A stretch of DNA of 64,000 nucleotides from Marinobacter litoralis (GTDB lineage: Bacteria > Pseudomonadota > Gammaproteobacteria > Pseudomonadales > Oleiphilaceae). This document shows, in pieces, positions 52,212 through 61,692 of the stretch (the first letter of the stretch is position 1; every line of letters begins with the position of its first letter). The position numbers and the translations under genes were made by a program. The notes under the pieces were generated by a model. The model saw nothing but the letters and a program-made list of their open reading frames with translations, did not search any database and was not told the DNA's origin. The stretch covers positions 868,001-932,000 of the forward strand of contig NZ_JAELVS010000001.1 of NCBI RefSeq assembly GCF_016427555.1, in the 5' to 3' direction.

Positions 52212-54599
52212 GTGCCCAGCCGTTACCGTCAGCAGTTGTGGTTTAAGCCCCGTTTAACCGGGCTTTTGCTGGCAATGGTTGTTGCGCCAGTGGCCTCTGT
52301 GGCAGAAGAGCAGGCTAGCCACGCCCCGAGCGCGGCCGAGATGGATTGGCGGCCCAGAAGCGAGCTGCCCCCGGAAGTTCAGGCTCAGGTTCCGGTGTTC
52401 TGCGGCGGCGGTTATTTGCCGTCTACGTCTGCGAGTAGCCAGGTGCCGATGTTGCCGGGTGGTGCGGTAGCCGACCAGCCTCTGGAAGCCAGCGCGCTGG
52501 ATGCCCGTTACGAGGTGGATGCCGAACTGTATCTGAAAGGCGATGTACGCCTGCGCCAAGGCAGTTTTCAGGCCACGGGTTCTGAAGCCCGCTATAACAC
52601 CCAATCCGGGCAGTTGAGTCTGCAAGGCCCGATGGTCAGTCGCGGCGAAGGCTTTTTGCTGACCGGTGAAAATGCCCGTTATTCGGCCGATTCTGGCCAG
52701 CTGGATATCAACACCGCTACTTTCTTGCTGCACCAGTCCGAGTTGCGTGGCCAGGCGTCTTCGTTATCGCGGGTGGGTGAGAATCAGGTGGTGATCACCG
52801 ATGGCCTGCTCACAACCTGTGGCCCCGGTGAAAACGACTGGGCCATTGTGGCTTCCGACATCGAGCTGGATCAGGCCGAGGGCTTTGGTAGTGCCAAGCA
52901 CGTGCGGCTCGAAGTGCTGGATGCACCGGTGTTCTATTGGCCTTACATTACATTCCCCATTGATGACCGCCGCAAGACCGGTTTTCTGTACCCGCAGTTC
53001 GGATCTTCAAGCGCGGGCAGCGGTGCGTTTTTTGCGCTGCCTTATTACCTGAATCTGGCGCCCCATTACGACGCTACGCTTACGCCCCAGTACATTCATG
53101 GCCGTGGTCTGTTCACCGAGGCAGAAGGTCGCTATCTGAGCAGGTATGGCGAGTCTGTGCTGCAGCTGGGCTACATCAATGACGATTCCGCTTATAAAGA
53201 TGAAGTGGCCGGTGCCGACGGTGAACGCTGGGCATTGGATTTCTCCACCCGCGCCAGTTTCGGTGGTGGTTGGCGCGGCTACGGTGATTTCTCCGTAGTG
53301 TCCGATGACGATTACCTGAGCGATTTGAACCGCTCGCTGGAAATTGACCAAACCACGCATCTGCAGCGCCGTGGCGGGGTCAGCTACTCCGATCAGTACC
53401 AGTATTTCGATGCTTATCTGAACGACTACCAAACCGTTGCCGAACGCATTGCCGACGTGAATAAACCCTACGCTCAGTTACCGGAGGTGCTGTACGCAGG
53501 AGCGGTCGATGTGGGCGCGTTCCAGACCGGGATCGAGAGCCAGTACACCTGGTTCTACCGGGATAACGACAACCTGACCGGGTTGGATAAGGCCAACGGC
53601 CACCGGCTTCGGGCCATTCCCGAACTGGCGCTGCCCATTCGAGCGCTGTGGGGCTTTAGCCGGCCTTCGGTGAGCCTGGACTACACCCGTTACGAGCTGG
53701 AAGATTACACCTTGGCGGACAGTAGCATCGACCGCACGGTGCCGGTGTTCGAGTGGGATAACGGGTTGTATTTTGATCGCCGCTCCAGCCTGTTCGATAT
53801 TCCTTACAATCAAACGTTGGAGCCGCGCCTGTACTACGCTTGGGCCGATGCTGACGCGGATCAGAATGACATCCCGGATTTCGACACCGATGTGAAAAGC
53901 TTCCGCTTTGATCAGTTGTTCGAGCGCAATCGGTTCAATGGCGGCGACCGGGTAGGCGACGCGAACCAACTAACAGTGGCCCTGACTAGCCGTTTCAACG
54001 ATCTGGTGACCGGTGCCGAGCGCGCCCGGATCAGCATTGGCCAGATCCGTTACTTCGATGATCGGGAAGTAAGCTTGTTCGGAGCAGGGGCGGCGGACCG
54101 CGCCAATTCACCGCTGGCGGGCGAGCTGGTGCTGAACCCGCTGGACAATCTGGAAATTCGCACCTCGGGCCTGTGGGACCACGACACCCGGAAAACCGAA
54201 GAAGGGCGTAGCCAACTGATCTTCCATTCCGAGGATTATCGTTATCTGGCTACTTTGGGGCACACCTACAGCCGCCCGGATGAGATTGAACAAACCGACA
54301 TTGGCACGGTATTCCCGGTAACCAATAAACTCAGCGCCATTGGCCGCTGGGTGTGGGACTCGGAACTCGACCGCACGGTGGGGTCGCTGGCGGGTCTTGA
54401 ATATAACAACTGCTGCTGGAGTTTCCAGGTGGTGCACCAGAACTACCTGACCGATGACCAACAACTGGATACCCGTTTGCTGTTCCGTATTGAGCTGAAA
54501 GGGCTTGGCGGCAGCGGCGGCGCATCTGACAGCATCGGTGATGCGATCTACGGTTATGACGAGCGCGAACGCCGCCGTTTTGGAACTACGTACCGTTAA
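52212..54599 (+). CDS. lptD: LPS-assembly outer membrane protein LptD
   Basis: Inserts LPS into the outer leaflet with LptE. 795 residues. Signal peptide to about residue 32. The N-terminal OstA/beta-jellyroll domain (about 95–230; LKGDVRLRQGSFQATG) is followed by a large beta-barrel (PVFYWPYITFPIDDRRKTGFLYPQFG onwards). Cys residues near 64, 199 and in the C-terminal NNCCW segment can form the maturation disulfides. The start is GTG with AGGA 11 bp upstream. Followed by surA, as usual. Confidence 0.94.
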   Translation: MPSRYRQQLWFKPRLTGLLLAMVVAPVASVAEEQASHAPSAAEMDWRPRSELPPEVQAQVPVFCGGGYLPSTSASSQVPMLPGGAVADQPLEASALDARYEVDAELYLKGDVRLRQGSFQATGSEARYNTQSGQLSLQGPMVSRGEGFLLTGENARYSADSGQLDINTATFLLHQSELRGQASSLSRVGENQVVITDGLLTTCGPGENDWAIVASDIELDQAEGFGSAKHVRLEVLDAPVFYWPYITFPIDDRRKTGFLYPQFGSSSAGSGAFFALPYYLNLAPHYDATLTPQYIHGRGLFTEAEGRYLSRYGESVLQLGYINDDSAYKDEVAGADGERWALDFSTRASFGGGWRGYGDFSVVSDDDYLSDLNRSLEIDQTTHLQRRGGVSYSDQYQYFDAYLNDYQTVAERIADVNKPYAQLPEVLYAGAVDVGAFQTGIESQYTWFYRDNDNLTGLDKANGHRLRAIPELALPIRALWGFSRPSVSLDYTRYELEDYTLADSSIDRTVPVFEWDNGLYFDRRSSLFDIPYNQTLEPRLYYAWADADADQNDIPDFDTDVKSFRFDQLFERNRFNGGDRVGDANQLTVALTSRFNDLVTGAERARISIGQIRYFDDREVSLFGAGAADRANSPLAGELVLNPLDNLEIRTSGLWDHDTRKTEEGRSQLIFHSEDYRYLATLGHTYSRPDEIEQTDIGTVFPVTNKLSAIGRWVWDSELDRTVGSLAGLEYNNCCWSFQVVHQNYLTDDQQLDTRLLFRIELKGLGGSGGASDSIGDAIYGYDERERRRFGTTYR

Positions 54600-54667
54600 A
54601 ACGAACTAAGGCTGTTAACCCTGACACACGTCGGGGCGGCTGAGAATTTATAAACCAAGAGGTGACT

Positions 54668-56011
54668 ATGAAGGCGACTGTACGCCACGGACTGACACTG
54701 CTGTTGGCACTGACCATGATGGTCGTAGCGGTAGCTGCTCAAGCGGAACGCAAGGTATTGGATCGTGTGGTAGCCATTGTCGATGACAGTGTGATTCTGC
54801 AAACCGAGCTGGAAGCACGGTTGAACACCATCATCGGCCGTTTGAGCACCCAAGGCACAGGCTTGCCACCTCGCAAGATGCTGGAAGAGCGAGTGCTTGA
54901 ACAGTTGATTGTAGAGTCGGTTCAGCTACAAATGGCCGACAAGATGGGTATGCGGATCAGCGATAACGAGCTGAACGAAACCCTGCGCAACATCGCCGCC
55001 AGCAACGGCCTGACGATGGCCCAGTTTGAAGAGCAGTTGGCGGAAGAAGGCGTTACCTACCGCCAGGCCCGGGAACAGATTCGCAATGAAATGCTGACCA
55101 GCCGGGTGCAGCAGAGCCGGGTAGGCAACCGCATTCGGATTACCGATCGCGAAGTGGAAAACTACCTGCAGGCTCAGAAAGCGTCTGGCAGTCAGGGTGC
55201 AGAATACCGTTTGGCGTACATCTTTATTCAGGTGGACGATCCCGGTAACGAAGCGTCTGTGAGCGAGGCCCGAAATACGGCTCAGCGTTTGCGTGAGCAA
55301 ATCCTCAATGGCCGGGATTTCCGGGAAGTGGCGGTAGCAGAATCCGACGCCAGCAACGCCCTTGACGGTGGTGACATGGGCTGGCGTGCCGAAAGCCAGC
55401 TGCCTTCGCTGGTGGCACCGGTCGTGCCGAATCTGGAAGAGGGTGAGCCTTCTGAAGTGTTGGAAAATAACAGCGGCTTCCATCTGGTGATGGTGATGGA
55501 CAAGCGCGGTGGTGAGCAGCAAACCTTTATTGAGCAGCATAAAGCTCGCCACATTCTGATCCGTCCTTCCGAGGCGGTGACTGAAGCCGAAGCCGAGCGC
55601 AAGATTCGTGATATTTACCAGCAGCTGAAGAACGGCGCGGATTTTCAGGAACTGGCTCGCAAAGAATCCGATGACCCGGTATCCGGCTCCGACGGCGGAA
55701 ATCTGGGCTGGGTCAGCCCCGGCCAGATGGTACCGGAGTTCGAGAAGGGCATGATGGACGCCGAGATTGGCGAAGTGTACGGCCCGGTTCGTTCCCAGTT
55801 TGGCTGGCACCTGATTTTGGTGGAAGAACGCCGGAATCAGGACGTGACTGCAGAGAGCAAGGCTTCCAAGGCACGCCAGGCAATTTATATGCGCAAGTTT
55901 GAAACCGAACTGCAGAACTGGTTGCGGGAAATTCGCGACGAAGCCTTTATTGAATTCAAAGGCGAGTACGCCGATATGAACGAAAGCAGCGAGGAAGAAA
56001 ACGCATCATGA
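54668..56011 (+). CDS. surA: Periplasmic peptidyl-prolyl isomerase SurA
   Basis: Chaperone for outer-membrane barrels such as LptD. 447 residues. Signal peptide (cleavage near AQA), N-terminal chaperone domain (about 25–170), two parvulin domains (about 175–275 and 290–390, the second with ARHILIRPSE and GGNLGWVSPG) and a C-terminal helix. The ATG at 54668 has AGAGG 5 bp upstream. Overlaps pdxA by 4 bp. Confidence 0.95.
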   Translation: MKATVRHGLTLLLALTMMVVAVAAQAERKVLDRVVAIVDDSVILQTELEARLNTIIGRLSTQGTGLPPRKMLEERVLEQLIVESVQLQMADKMGMRISDNELNETLRNIAASNGLTMAQFEEQLAEEGVTYRQAREQIRNEMLTSRVQQSRVGNRIRITDREVENYLQAQKASGSQGAEYRLAYIFIQVDDPGNEASVSEARNTAQRLREQILNGRDFREVAVAESDASNALDGGDMGWRAESQLPSLVAPVVPNLEEGEPSEVLENNSGFHLVMVMDKRGGEQQTFIEQHKARHILIRPSEAVTEAEAERKIRDIYQQLKNGADFQELARKESDDPVSGSDGGNLGWVSPGQMVPEFEKGMMDAEIGEVYGPVRSQFGWHLILVEERRNQDVTAESKASKARQAIYMRKFETELQNWLREIRDEAFIEFKGEYADMNESSEEENAS

Positions 56012-57018
56012 CGAAACCGGTCATTCTGGCGCTGACCGCCGGCGAGCCGGCCGGAATCGGGCCGGAGCTGTGCTTGCAGCTGGCGGGTGAAAACCGGGCT
56101 GCCGGCATTGTCGTGGTTGCCGGCAAAAACCTGATGGAGCAGCGGGCCCGGCAACTGGGCCTTGCGGTGCACCTGCACGACTGGCAGCCGGGTATGCAGC
56201 CGGAAACCCGCGCGGGGCACCTGTCGGTTTGCCACGTAGACGGTTGTGATTTTACCGAAGCGGGTGAGTTGAATACCGGCAACAGCCAGTACGTGCTGGA
56301 TACGCTAACGCTGGCGGCCCAAGGCTGCCTGAACGGCGATTTTGATGGCATGGTCACTGCGCCCGTCCACAAAGGCGTGATCAACGAAGCCGGCATTGCC
56401 TTTAGCGGCCATACCGAATTCCTTCAGGATTTGTGCGGCGTTGAACGGGTAGTAATGATGCTGGCCAGCGAAGAGCTTCGGGTGGCTTTGGTAACCACTC
56501 ACTTACCCCTGAAAGACGTATCGGCGGCGATTACCCCGGAACGTTTAACGCAGGTAACGCGCATTCTGAACGCGGATCTGAAAACCTTCTTTGGCATTGA
56601 ACAGCCCCGCATTCTGGTCACGGGGCTGAACCCCCATGCCGGTGAAGGTGGGCATTTGGGCCGGGAAGAAATTGAAGTGATCGAGCCCACGCTGGCTCAG
56701 CTTCGCGAAGAAAACATTCAACTGACCGGCCCTCTGCCGGCAGACACGTTATTCACACCGCATTGGCTGAACGACGCCGATGCGGTACTCGCCATGTACC
56801 ACGATCAGGGCCTGCCGGTGCTGAAATATCAGGGCTTTGGCCGTGCCGTTAACATTACCCTGGGGTTGCCGATTGTGCGCACCTCGGTAGACCACGGCAC
56901 CGCCTTGGATCTGGCGGGCACCGGCACAGCCGATGCTGGCAGCCTGCACACCGCCATTCGCGTGGGTGAACACATGGCCCGTTGCCGTCAGGCAGCTACA
57001 GCCGGAGAGCATGCATGA
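56008..57018 (+). CDS. pdxA: 4-hydroxythreonine-4-phosphate dehydrogenase
   Basis: Vitamin B6 pathway enzyme of 336 residues. N-terminal [32 protein letters not shown] (metal His), [20 protein letters not shown] and [11 protein letters not shown]. Overlaps surA and rsmA by 4 bp each. Confidence 0.96.
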   Translation: MTKPVILALTAGEPAGIGPELCLQLAGENRAAGIVVVAGKNLMEQRARQLGLAVHLHDWQPGMQPETRAGHLSVCHVDGCDFTEAGELNTGNSQYVLDTLTLAAQGCLNGDFDGMVTAPVHKGVINEAGIAFSGHTEFLQDLCGVERVVMMLASEELRVALVTTHLPLKDVSAAITPERLTQVTRILNADLKTFFGIEQPRILVTGLNPHAGEGGHLGREEIEVIEPTLAQLREENIQLTGPLPADTLFTPHWLNDADAVLAMYHDQGLPVLKYQGFGRAVNITLGLPIVRTSVDHGTALDLAGTGTADAGSLHTAIRVGEHMARCRQAATAGEHA

Positions 57019-57845
57019 GTAACCAACACGGCCATAAGGCCCGTAAACGCTTCGGCCAGAACTTTCTGCACGACCCGGGCGTGATCGAAAAAATCGTCCG
57101 CTCAATCAGCCCGAAGCCTGACGATGTGATTGTAGAAATTGGCCCGGGGCTGGGAGCGATCACCGAAGAAATCCTGGCGATCAACCCGCGCTTGCAGGTG
57201 GTTGAGCTGGACCGGGATTTGATTCCGGTTCTGCGGACCAAGTTCTTCAACTACCCGGATTTCAAAATTCACGAAGCCGATGCGCTCAGCTTTGATTTCA
57301 GCCAGCTGGCAACCGACCGCCCGCTGCGCATTGTGGGCAACCTGCCGTACAACATCTCGACACCACTGATCTTTCATTTGCTGGCTCAGGCCGGTGTGGT
57401 GCAGGACATGCACTTCATGCTGCAAAAAGAAGTGGTGCAGCGCCTGGCCGCCGTGCCGGGCGATAACAACTACGGCCGTCTGGGGATCATGGCTCAGTAT
57501 TTCTGCAAAGTGCAGCCGTTGTTCGAGGTTGGGCCGGGCGCGTTCCGGCCGGCACCGAAGGTAGATTCCGCCATTGTCCGGTTGGTGCCCCACAAAGAAT
57601 TGCCACACCCCGCCAAGGATCTGAAAATTCTGCAGTCGGTCGTGCGCACGGCATTCAATGCTCGCCGTAAAACCCTGCGCAAGGCGCTGGGAGCGATGGT
57701 GACGGTAGAGCAGCTTCAGTCGCTGGATATCAACGACGGCCTGCGCCCGGAGAACCTGAGCCTGGCCGACTATGTGCGAATTGCCGACCTGCTGGCAGAT
57801 GCAAAATCTGCGAACGGTGGTGCCGACGAGGTAAGTAATGACTGA
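57015..57845 (+). CDS. rsmA: 16S rRNA dimethyladenosine transferase
   Basis: Also called KsgA; dimethylates A1518 and A1519 of 16S rRNA. 276 residues with [23 protein letters not shown] (SAM site), the [10 protein letters not shown] catalytic motif and [10 protein letters not shown]. Start at 57015 overlaps the pdxA stop. It overlaps apaH by 8 bp; apaG, which usually sits between them, is missing. Confidence 0.96.
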   Translation: MSNQHGHKARKRFGQNFLHDPGVIEKIVRSISPKPDDVIVEIGPGLGAITEEILAINPRLQVVELDRDLIPVLRTKFFNYPDFKIHEADALSFDFSQLATDRPLRIVGNLPYNISTPLIFHLLAQAGVVQDMHFMLQKEVVQRLAAVPGDNNYGRLGIMAQYFCKVQPLFEVGPGAFRPAPKVDSAIVRLVPHKELPHPAKDLKILQSVVRTAFNARRKTLRKALGAMVTVEQLQSLDINDGLRPENLSLADYVRIADLLADAKSANGGADEVSND

Positions 57846-58641
57846 CTACGCCATTGGCGATATTCAGGGTTGTTACGAGCGATTGCGGGATGTGTTGGCC
57901 ACGGTCGATTTCTCGCCCTCGCGGGACCGGTTGTGGGTAGCTGGAGATTTGATCAATCGGGGGCCTTCCTCGTTGGCTACCTTGCGCTATCTCGAAGGTT
58001 TGGGCGATGCCACCAAGGTGGTGCTGGGCAACCACGACCTGCACCTGTTGGCGGTGGCCTTGGGTGGCCATAGCCCGAAGAAGAAAGACACGTTGCACGA
58101 CATTCTTGAAGCACCGGATTGTGACCGCTTACTACAGTGGCTTCGCCAGCAGAAATTGTGTGTCCACGATACCGACCGCAACCTGATTATGACCCACGCC
58201 GGGTTGCCTCACATCTGGGGAGTAGGGCAGGCCGTTGGCTACGCCCGTGAAGTGGAAGCCGTCATCCAGGGCAGCGACGCCGACGAATACTTCAGCCAAA
58301 TGTATGGCAATAAGCCCGAGCGCTGGTGTGATACTCTCTCTGGTATGGACCGTTGGCGAGTGATTACTAACTACTTCACCCGTATGCGTTTTATTGCGCC
58401 GGACGGTAGCCTTGAGCTAACGGCAAAAGAATCGGCAGATACCGCACCCGAAGGGTACGCGCCCTGGTTCAGTTACCCCCGCCAAGATGACGTGCGGGTT
58501 GTTTTTGGCCACTGGGCCGCCATTGAAGGCGACACCGGTAGCGACCGGTTTATTGGGCTGGATACCGGCTGTGTGTGGGGCGGTGCCCTGACGCTGATGA
58601 ACCTCAATAGCGGGGAGAAAGTTCACTGTGATTGCAGTTAG
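57838..58641 (+). CDS. apaH: Bis(5'-nucleosyl)-tetraphosphatase, symmetrical
   Basis: Hydrolyses Ap4A to two ADP. 267-residue metallophosphatase with [18 protein letters not shown] and a C-terminal [15 protein letters not shown] histidine set. It follows rsmA directly and overlaps the DUF423 gene by 14 bp. Confidence 0.95.
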   Translation: MTDYAIGDIQGCYERLRDVLATVDFSPSRDRLWVAGDLINRGPSSLATLRYLEGLGDATKVVLGNHDLHLLAVALGGHSPKKKDTLHDILEAPDCDRLLQWLRQQKLCVHDTDRNLIMTHAGLPHIWGVGQAVGYAREVEAVIQGSDADEYFSQMYGNKPERWCDTLSGMDRWRVITNYFTRMRFIAPDGSLELTAKESADTAPEGYAPWFSYPRQDDVRVVFGHWAAIEGDTGSDRFIGLDTGCVWGGALTLMNLNSGEKVHCDCS

Positions 58642-59026
58642 CCCCAAAACCATTGTGTTGCGCTGGGCCTTGATAGCCGGTGCCTTTGCTGGCTTGTTGG
58701 CGGTGATGGCCGGCGCCTTTGGTGCTCATGGCCTGCGTCATATTGTCAGCGAACGGGGGTTGGAAGTGTTCCAGACCGCTGTCAGTTATCAGATGTACCA
58801 CGCCTTGGCGTTGGTGGTGGCGAGTATGATGCCCGCACTACGCCTGAATCACCGCTTGCTGACCATTGCCTGTGGTTTCTGGTTGGCAGGTATTTTTCTG
58901 TTTAGCGGCAGCCTGTATCTGTTGGTGATGACCGGTGCTCATTGGCTTGGGCCGGTTACTCCGATGGGTGGGGTCTGCCTGATGATTGGTTGGGCGCTGC
59001 TGGCTGCAGCAGCGTTGAAGCGATGA
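58628..59026 (+). CDS. DUF423 membrane protein (YgdD-like)
   Basis: 132-residue inner-membrane protein with four helices and the family block AGAFGAHGLRHIVSERGLEVFQTAVSYQMYHALAL (broken here by a turn). The start is GTG at 58628, overlapping apaH. Function unknown. Confidence 0.9.
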   Translation: MIAVSPKTIVLRWALIAGAFAGLLAVMAGAFGAHGLRHIVSERGLEVFQTAVSYQMYHALALVVASMMPALRLNHRLLTIACGFWLAGIFLFSGSLYLLVMTGAHWLGPVTPMGGVCLMIGWALLAAAALKR

Positions 59027-59043
59027 TGGAGAAAAGCAGAGCT

Positions 59044-59244
59044 ATGCAGGTTCAGGTTAACGGAGAAGTGATGGAACTCCCGAGCGGAGTGACCATTTCG
59101 GCTTTGATAGAGCACCTTGCGCTGACCGGAAAACGGGTCGCGGTCGAGGTGAACGAGGACATTGTACCCCGTAGCAAGCATGCGGAATTTACCCTCGGCG
59201 AAAACGATCGGGTAGAGCTTGTGCATGCCATCGGTGGTGGTTGA
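59044..59244 (+). CDS. thiS: Sulfur carrier protein ThiS
   Basis: Ubiquitin-like carrier of 66 residues that donates sulfur for the thiazole of thiamine. Ends in the required Gly-Gly (AIGGG). GGAG lies 12 bp upstream; an ATG at 59023 is a less likely alternative. Followed by thiG. Confidence 0.92.
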   Translation: MQVQVNGEVMELPSGVTISALIEHLALTGKRVAVEVNEDIVPRSKHAEFTLGENDRVELVHAIGGG

Positions 59245-59257
59245 CTCCACCACCTTT
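59233..59257 (+). terminator. Hairpin at the end of thiS
   Basis: GGTGGTGG / CCACCACC, 8-bp stem with a 6-nt loop, then TTT. It covers the thiS stop and could reduce readthrough into thiG. Confidence 0.4.
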
Positions 59258-59323
59258 GTGGTCAGCCCCGCCAGGTTCACAAACCGTGAACACCCCTCTT
59301 TTTTCATACAACTCAGGTAGGTT

Positions 59324-60133
59324 ATGACAGATACACCGGAAATCCAGCTTCCCGAAGATAAGCCTCTGGAAATTGCAGGCAAGGTATACCAGTCCCGTCT
59401 GTTGGTGGGCACCGGAAAGTACAACGATCTAATGGAAACCGGCCACGCCATTGAAACCAGTGGAGCGGAGATTGTGACGGTGGCGGTGCGCCGTACCAAC
59501 CTCGGTCAGAATCCGGATGAGCCGAATCTGCTGGATGTGATTTCGCCGGACAGCTATACCATTTTGCCGAACACCGCCGGCTGTTACACCGCGAAAGATG
59601 CCGTGCGCACCTGCAAGCTGGCCCGTGAATTGCTCGACGGCCGCGATCTGGTGAAATTGGAAGTGCTGGGTGAGCACAAAACCCTGTATCCGAACATGCC
59701 GGAAACGCTGGCCGCCGCTGAAGAGCTGATCAAAGACGGCTTCAAGGTAATGGTGTATTGCTCGGACGACCCGCTGTTGGCGATGCGTCTGGAAGAAATG
59801 GGCTGTGTGGCCATTATGCCGCTGGGTGCGCCGATTGGTTCCGGCCTGGGCATTCAAAACCGCTACAACATTCGTTTGATCGTGGAAAATGCCAAAGTAC
59901 CGGTCCTGGTTGATGCCGGTGTCGGCACGGCTTCGGACGCTACCATCGCGATGGAACTGGGCTGTGACGGTGTGTTGATGAACACCGCCATCGCCCAGGC
60001 CAAAGACCCGATCAGAATGGCAAACGCCATGCGCTTGGCTATCGAATCTGGCCGCGAGGCGTATCTGGCTGGCCGTATGCCGAAGAAGCTGTACGCCAGT
60101 GCGTCTTCGCCCATTGACGGTACCTTCTTCTAA
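59324..60133 (+). CDS. thiG: Thiazole synthase ThiG
   Basis: Builds the thiazole phosphate from deoxyxylulose phosphate, dehydroglycine and ThiS sulfur. 269-residue TIM barrel; the Schiff-base lysine is in LVKLEVLG, with [18 protein letters not shown] and [11 protein letters not shown]. It lies 79 bp after thiS. Confidence 0.96.
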   Translation: MTDTPEIQLPEDKPLEIAGKVYQSRLLVGTGKYNDLMETGHAIETSGAEIVTVAVRRTNLGQNPDEPNLLDVISPDSYTILPNTAGCYTAKDAVRTCKLARELLDGRDLVKLEVLGEHKTLYPNMPETLAAAEELIKDGFKVMVYCSDDPLLAMRLEEMGCVAIMPLGAPIGSGLGIQNRYNIRLIVENAKVPVLVDAGVGTASDATIAMELGCDGVLMNTAIAQAKDPIRMANAMRLAIESGREAYLAGRMPKKLYASASSPIDGTFF

Positions 60134-60149
60134 GCCTTGTCTTTACCGA

Positions 60150-60172
60150 CCCTCTCCCGTTCGAGGAGAGGG
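60150..60172. terminator. Hairpin after thiG
   Basis: CCCTCTCC / GGAGAGGG, perfect 8-bp stem with a 7-nt loop in the 83-bp thiG–slmA gap. No T-tract; may be a stabilising 3' end. Confidence 0.4.
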
Positions 60173-60216
60173 CGTATAAAATTAAAACCAGAATTCCAGA
60201 GCGCTGTAATCCCTAT

Positions 60217-60804
60217 ATGACCAAACCAAAACCCAGCCGGCGGGAGACCATCCTGCAGGCTCTTGTTGAATTGCTGCAAAAAGATCCGGGTGCCCGCATT
60301 ACTACTGCTGGCCTCGCCAAGTCTGTGGGTGTGACCGAAGCAGCCCTGTATCGGCATTTTCCCAGCAAGCGGAAGATGTTCGAAGCATTGATTGAGTTCG
60401 CGGAAGACGCGGTGTTTTCCCGCTGCCAGCTGGTCCTGCAGGAGCAGGAAGATGTGCGGGTGCGCCTGCAGCAGATCGTGCATCTGGTGCTGGTGTTCTC
60501 TGAGCGGAATCCGGGCCTGTGTTGTGTGCTGACCGGCGATGCGTTGATGGGCGAAGACGAATCCCTTCGTAAGCGCGCGTCCCAGTTTTTTGAGCGGTTG
60601 GAAACCCAGTTGCGCCAGTCGTTGAAGGAAGGCGAAATCCGCCAGGGCTTGCGCCCGCGTACCAGTGCCGCCCGCGGGGCGGACTTTGTCATGGTGTTTC
60701 TGGAAGGGCGCGTTCAGCGCTTTGTGCGCTCGTCGTTCTCCCGGCTGCCCAGCGCAGACTTTGATGAAGCCTGGGCACTGGTTGCCGAGTCCGTCTGGGG
60801 CTGA
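60217..60804 (+). CDS. slmA: Nucleoid occlusion factor SlmA
   Basis: TetR-fold protein of 195 residues that keeps FtsZ rings away from the nucleoid. Strongly SlmA-like: ITTAGLAKSVGVTEAALYRHFPSKRKMFEALIEF (in two parts) and the RNPGLCCVLTGDALMGED block. A plain TetR regulator is less likely. It converges with the inositol monophosphatase gene (12-bp gap). Confidence 0.9.
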   Translation: MTKPKPSRRETILQALVELLQKDPGARITTAGLAKSVGVTEAALYRHFPSKRKMFEALIEFAEDAVFSRCQLVLQEQEDVRVRLQQIVHLVLVFSERNPGLCCVLTGDALMGEDESLRKRASQFFERLETQLRQSLKEGEIRQGLRPRTSAARGADFVMVFLEGRVQRFVRSSFSRLPSADFDEAWALVAESVWG

Positions 60805-60816
60805 TCCCGCTCCGGC

Positions 60817-61641
60817 TTATTCGTAGCCGGAGGCGGTGCGAAGAATCGACCGCACCGGCTGCCACACCTCGGGTGCCGAGATGAGAATGTCCCGGCCCCA
60901 TAGGTCGGCGGGATAGTCCGCCGGCACATCCCCGAAATGACCCACGGTTGCGCCCGCTTCCCAGGCGATCAGGCGCGCCGCCGCGAAATCCCACGGGCTG
61001 ACGTTCTCGTAGTAAATATCCAGCCGGCCACAGGCCACCCAGCAAATATCCAGTGCGGCAGAGCCGATGCGGCGCAGATCGCGACACTGGTGAATCATGG
61101 CGTCCAGCCGTTTGATCAGAGGTTCCAGATTGTCTTTGGTGTACGGGAAACCGGTGGCGAACAGGGACTGCCTTGGTGCGGTGGCTCCGCTGTGCTGGAT
61201 AGGCTCGCCGTTTAATGTGGCGCCTTCGCCTTTGGTGGCCCGGAAGGTTTCGCCGGGGAAGGGCGCATGCACCACGCCCACTTGCACCTGACCGCGTTCG
61301 GCGTAGGCAATGGAAACCGCCACCTGCGGGTGCCCGTAAGCGTAGTTCACGGTGCCGTCGATGGGATCAATGATCCATAGCGGAGTGTCCAGATGCTCGG
61401 CCTGAGTCAGGTCCGGCATGGTTTCTTCAGACAGGATACGGTGCTCCGGGAAGCGCTCCCGGATGGCTTTGGTAATGAATTCGTCGGCCAGAACGTCGGC
61501 GTGGGTGACCAGTTCGGTCTGGTCTTTGTAATCGGTACGGAGGGTGCTTTCTTCCCGCTCGCGGCGGATCAGCTCTCCGGCCTCTTTGGCCAGCGCTTCG
61601 GCGAAATCGGTTATATCGCGCAGAGACAGAGAATCAGACAT
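60817..61641 (-). CDS. Inositol monophosphatase family protein (SuhB/CysQ-like)
   Basis: 274-residue metal-dependent phosphatase. ILSEET (Glu), WIIDPIDGTVNYAYG (Asp-Asp metal site) and WDFAAARLIAWEAGA mark the family. Inositol monophosphate or another sugar phosphate or nucleotide could be the substrate. The start codon directly abuts a hairpin arm. Confidence 0.9.
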   Translation of the reverse strand: MSDSLSLRDITDFAEALAKEAGELIRREREESTLRTDYKDQTELVTHADVLADEFITKAIRERFPEHRILSEETMPDLTQAEHLDTPLWIIDPIDGTVNYAYGHPQVAVSIAYAERGQVQVGVVHAPFPGETFRATKGEGATLNGEPIQHSGATAPRQSLFATGFPYTKDNLEPLIKRLDAMIHQCRDLRRIGSAALDICWVACGRLDIYYENVSPWDFAAARLIAWEAGATVGHFGDVPADYPADLWGRDILISAPEVWQPVRSILRTASGYE

Positions 61642-61672
61642 GGCACCCCCGTGATGATTAAGTGAGGGTGCC
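61642..61672 (-). promoter_or_regulatory. Hairpin abutting the start of the monophosphatase gene
   Basis: GGCACCC / GGGTGCC (7-bp stem, 17-nt loop). On the minus strand the 3' arm, which contains the G-rich ribosome-site candidate, ends exactly at the ATG, so folding could limit translation. It could also be a weak terminator for the upstream aminotransferase. Confidence 0.4.
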
Positions 61673-61692
61673 AGTCTAACACGCCGGGGGTA

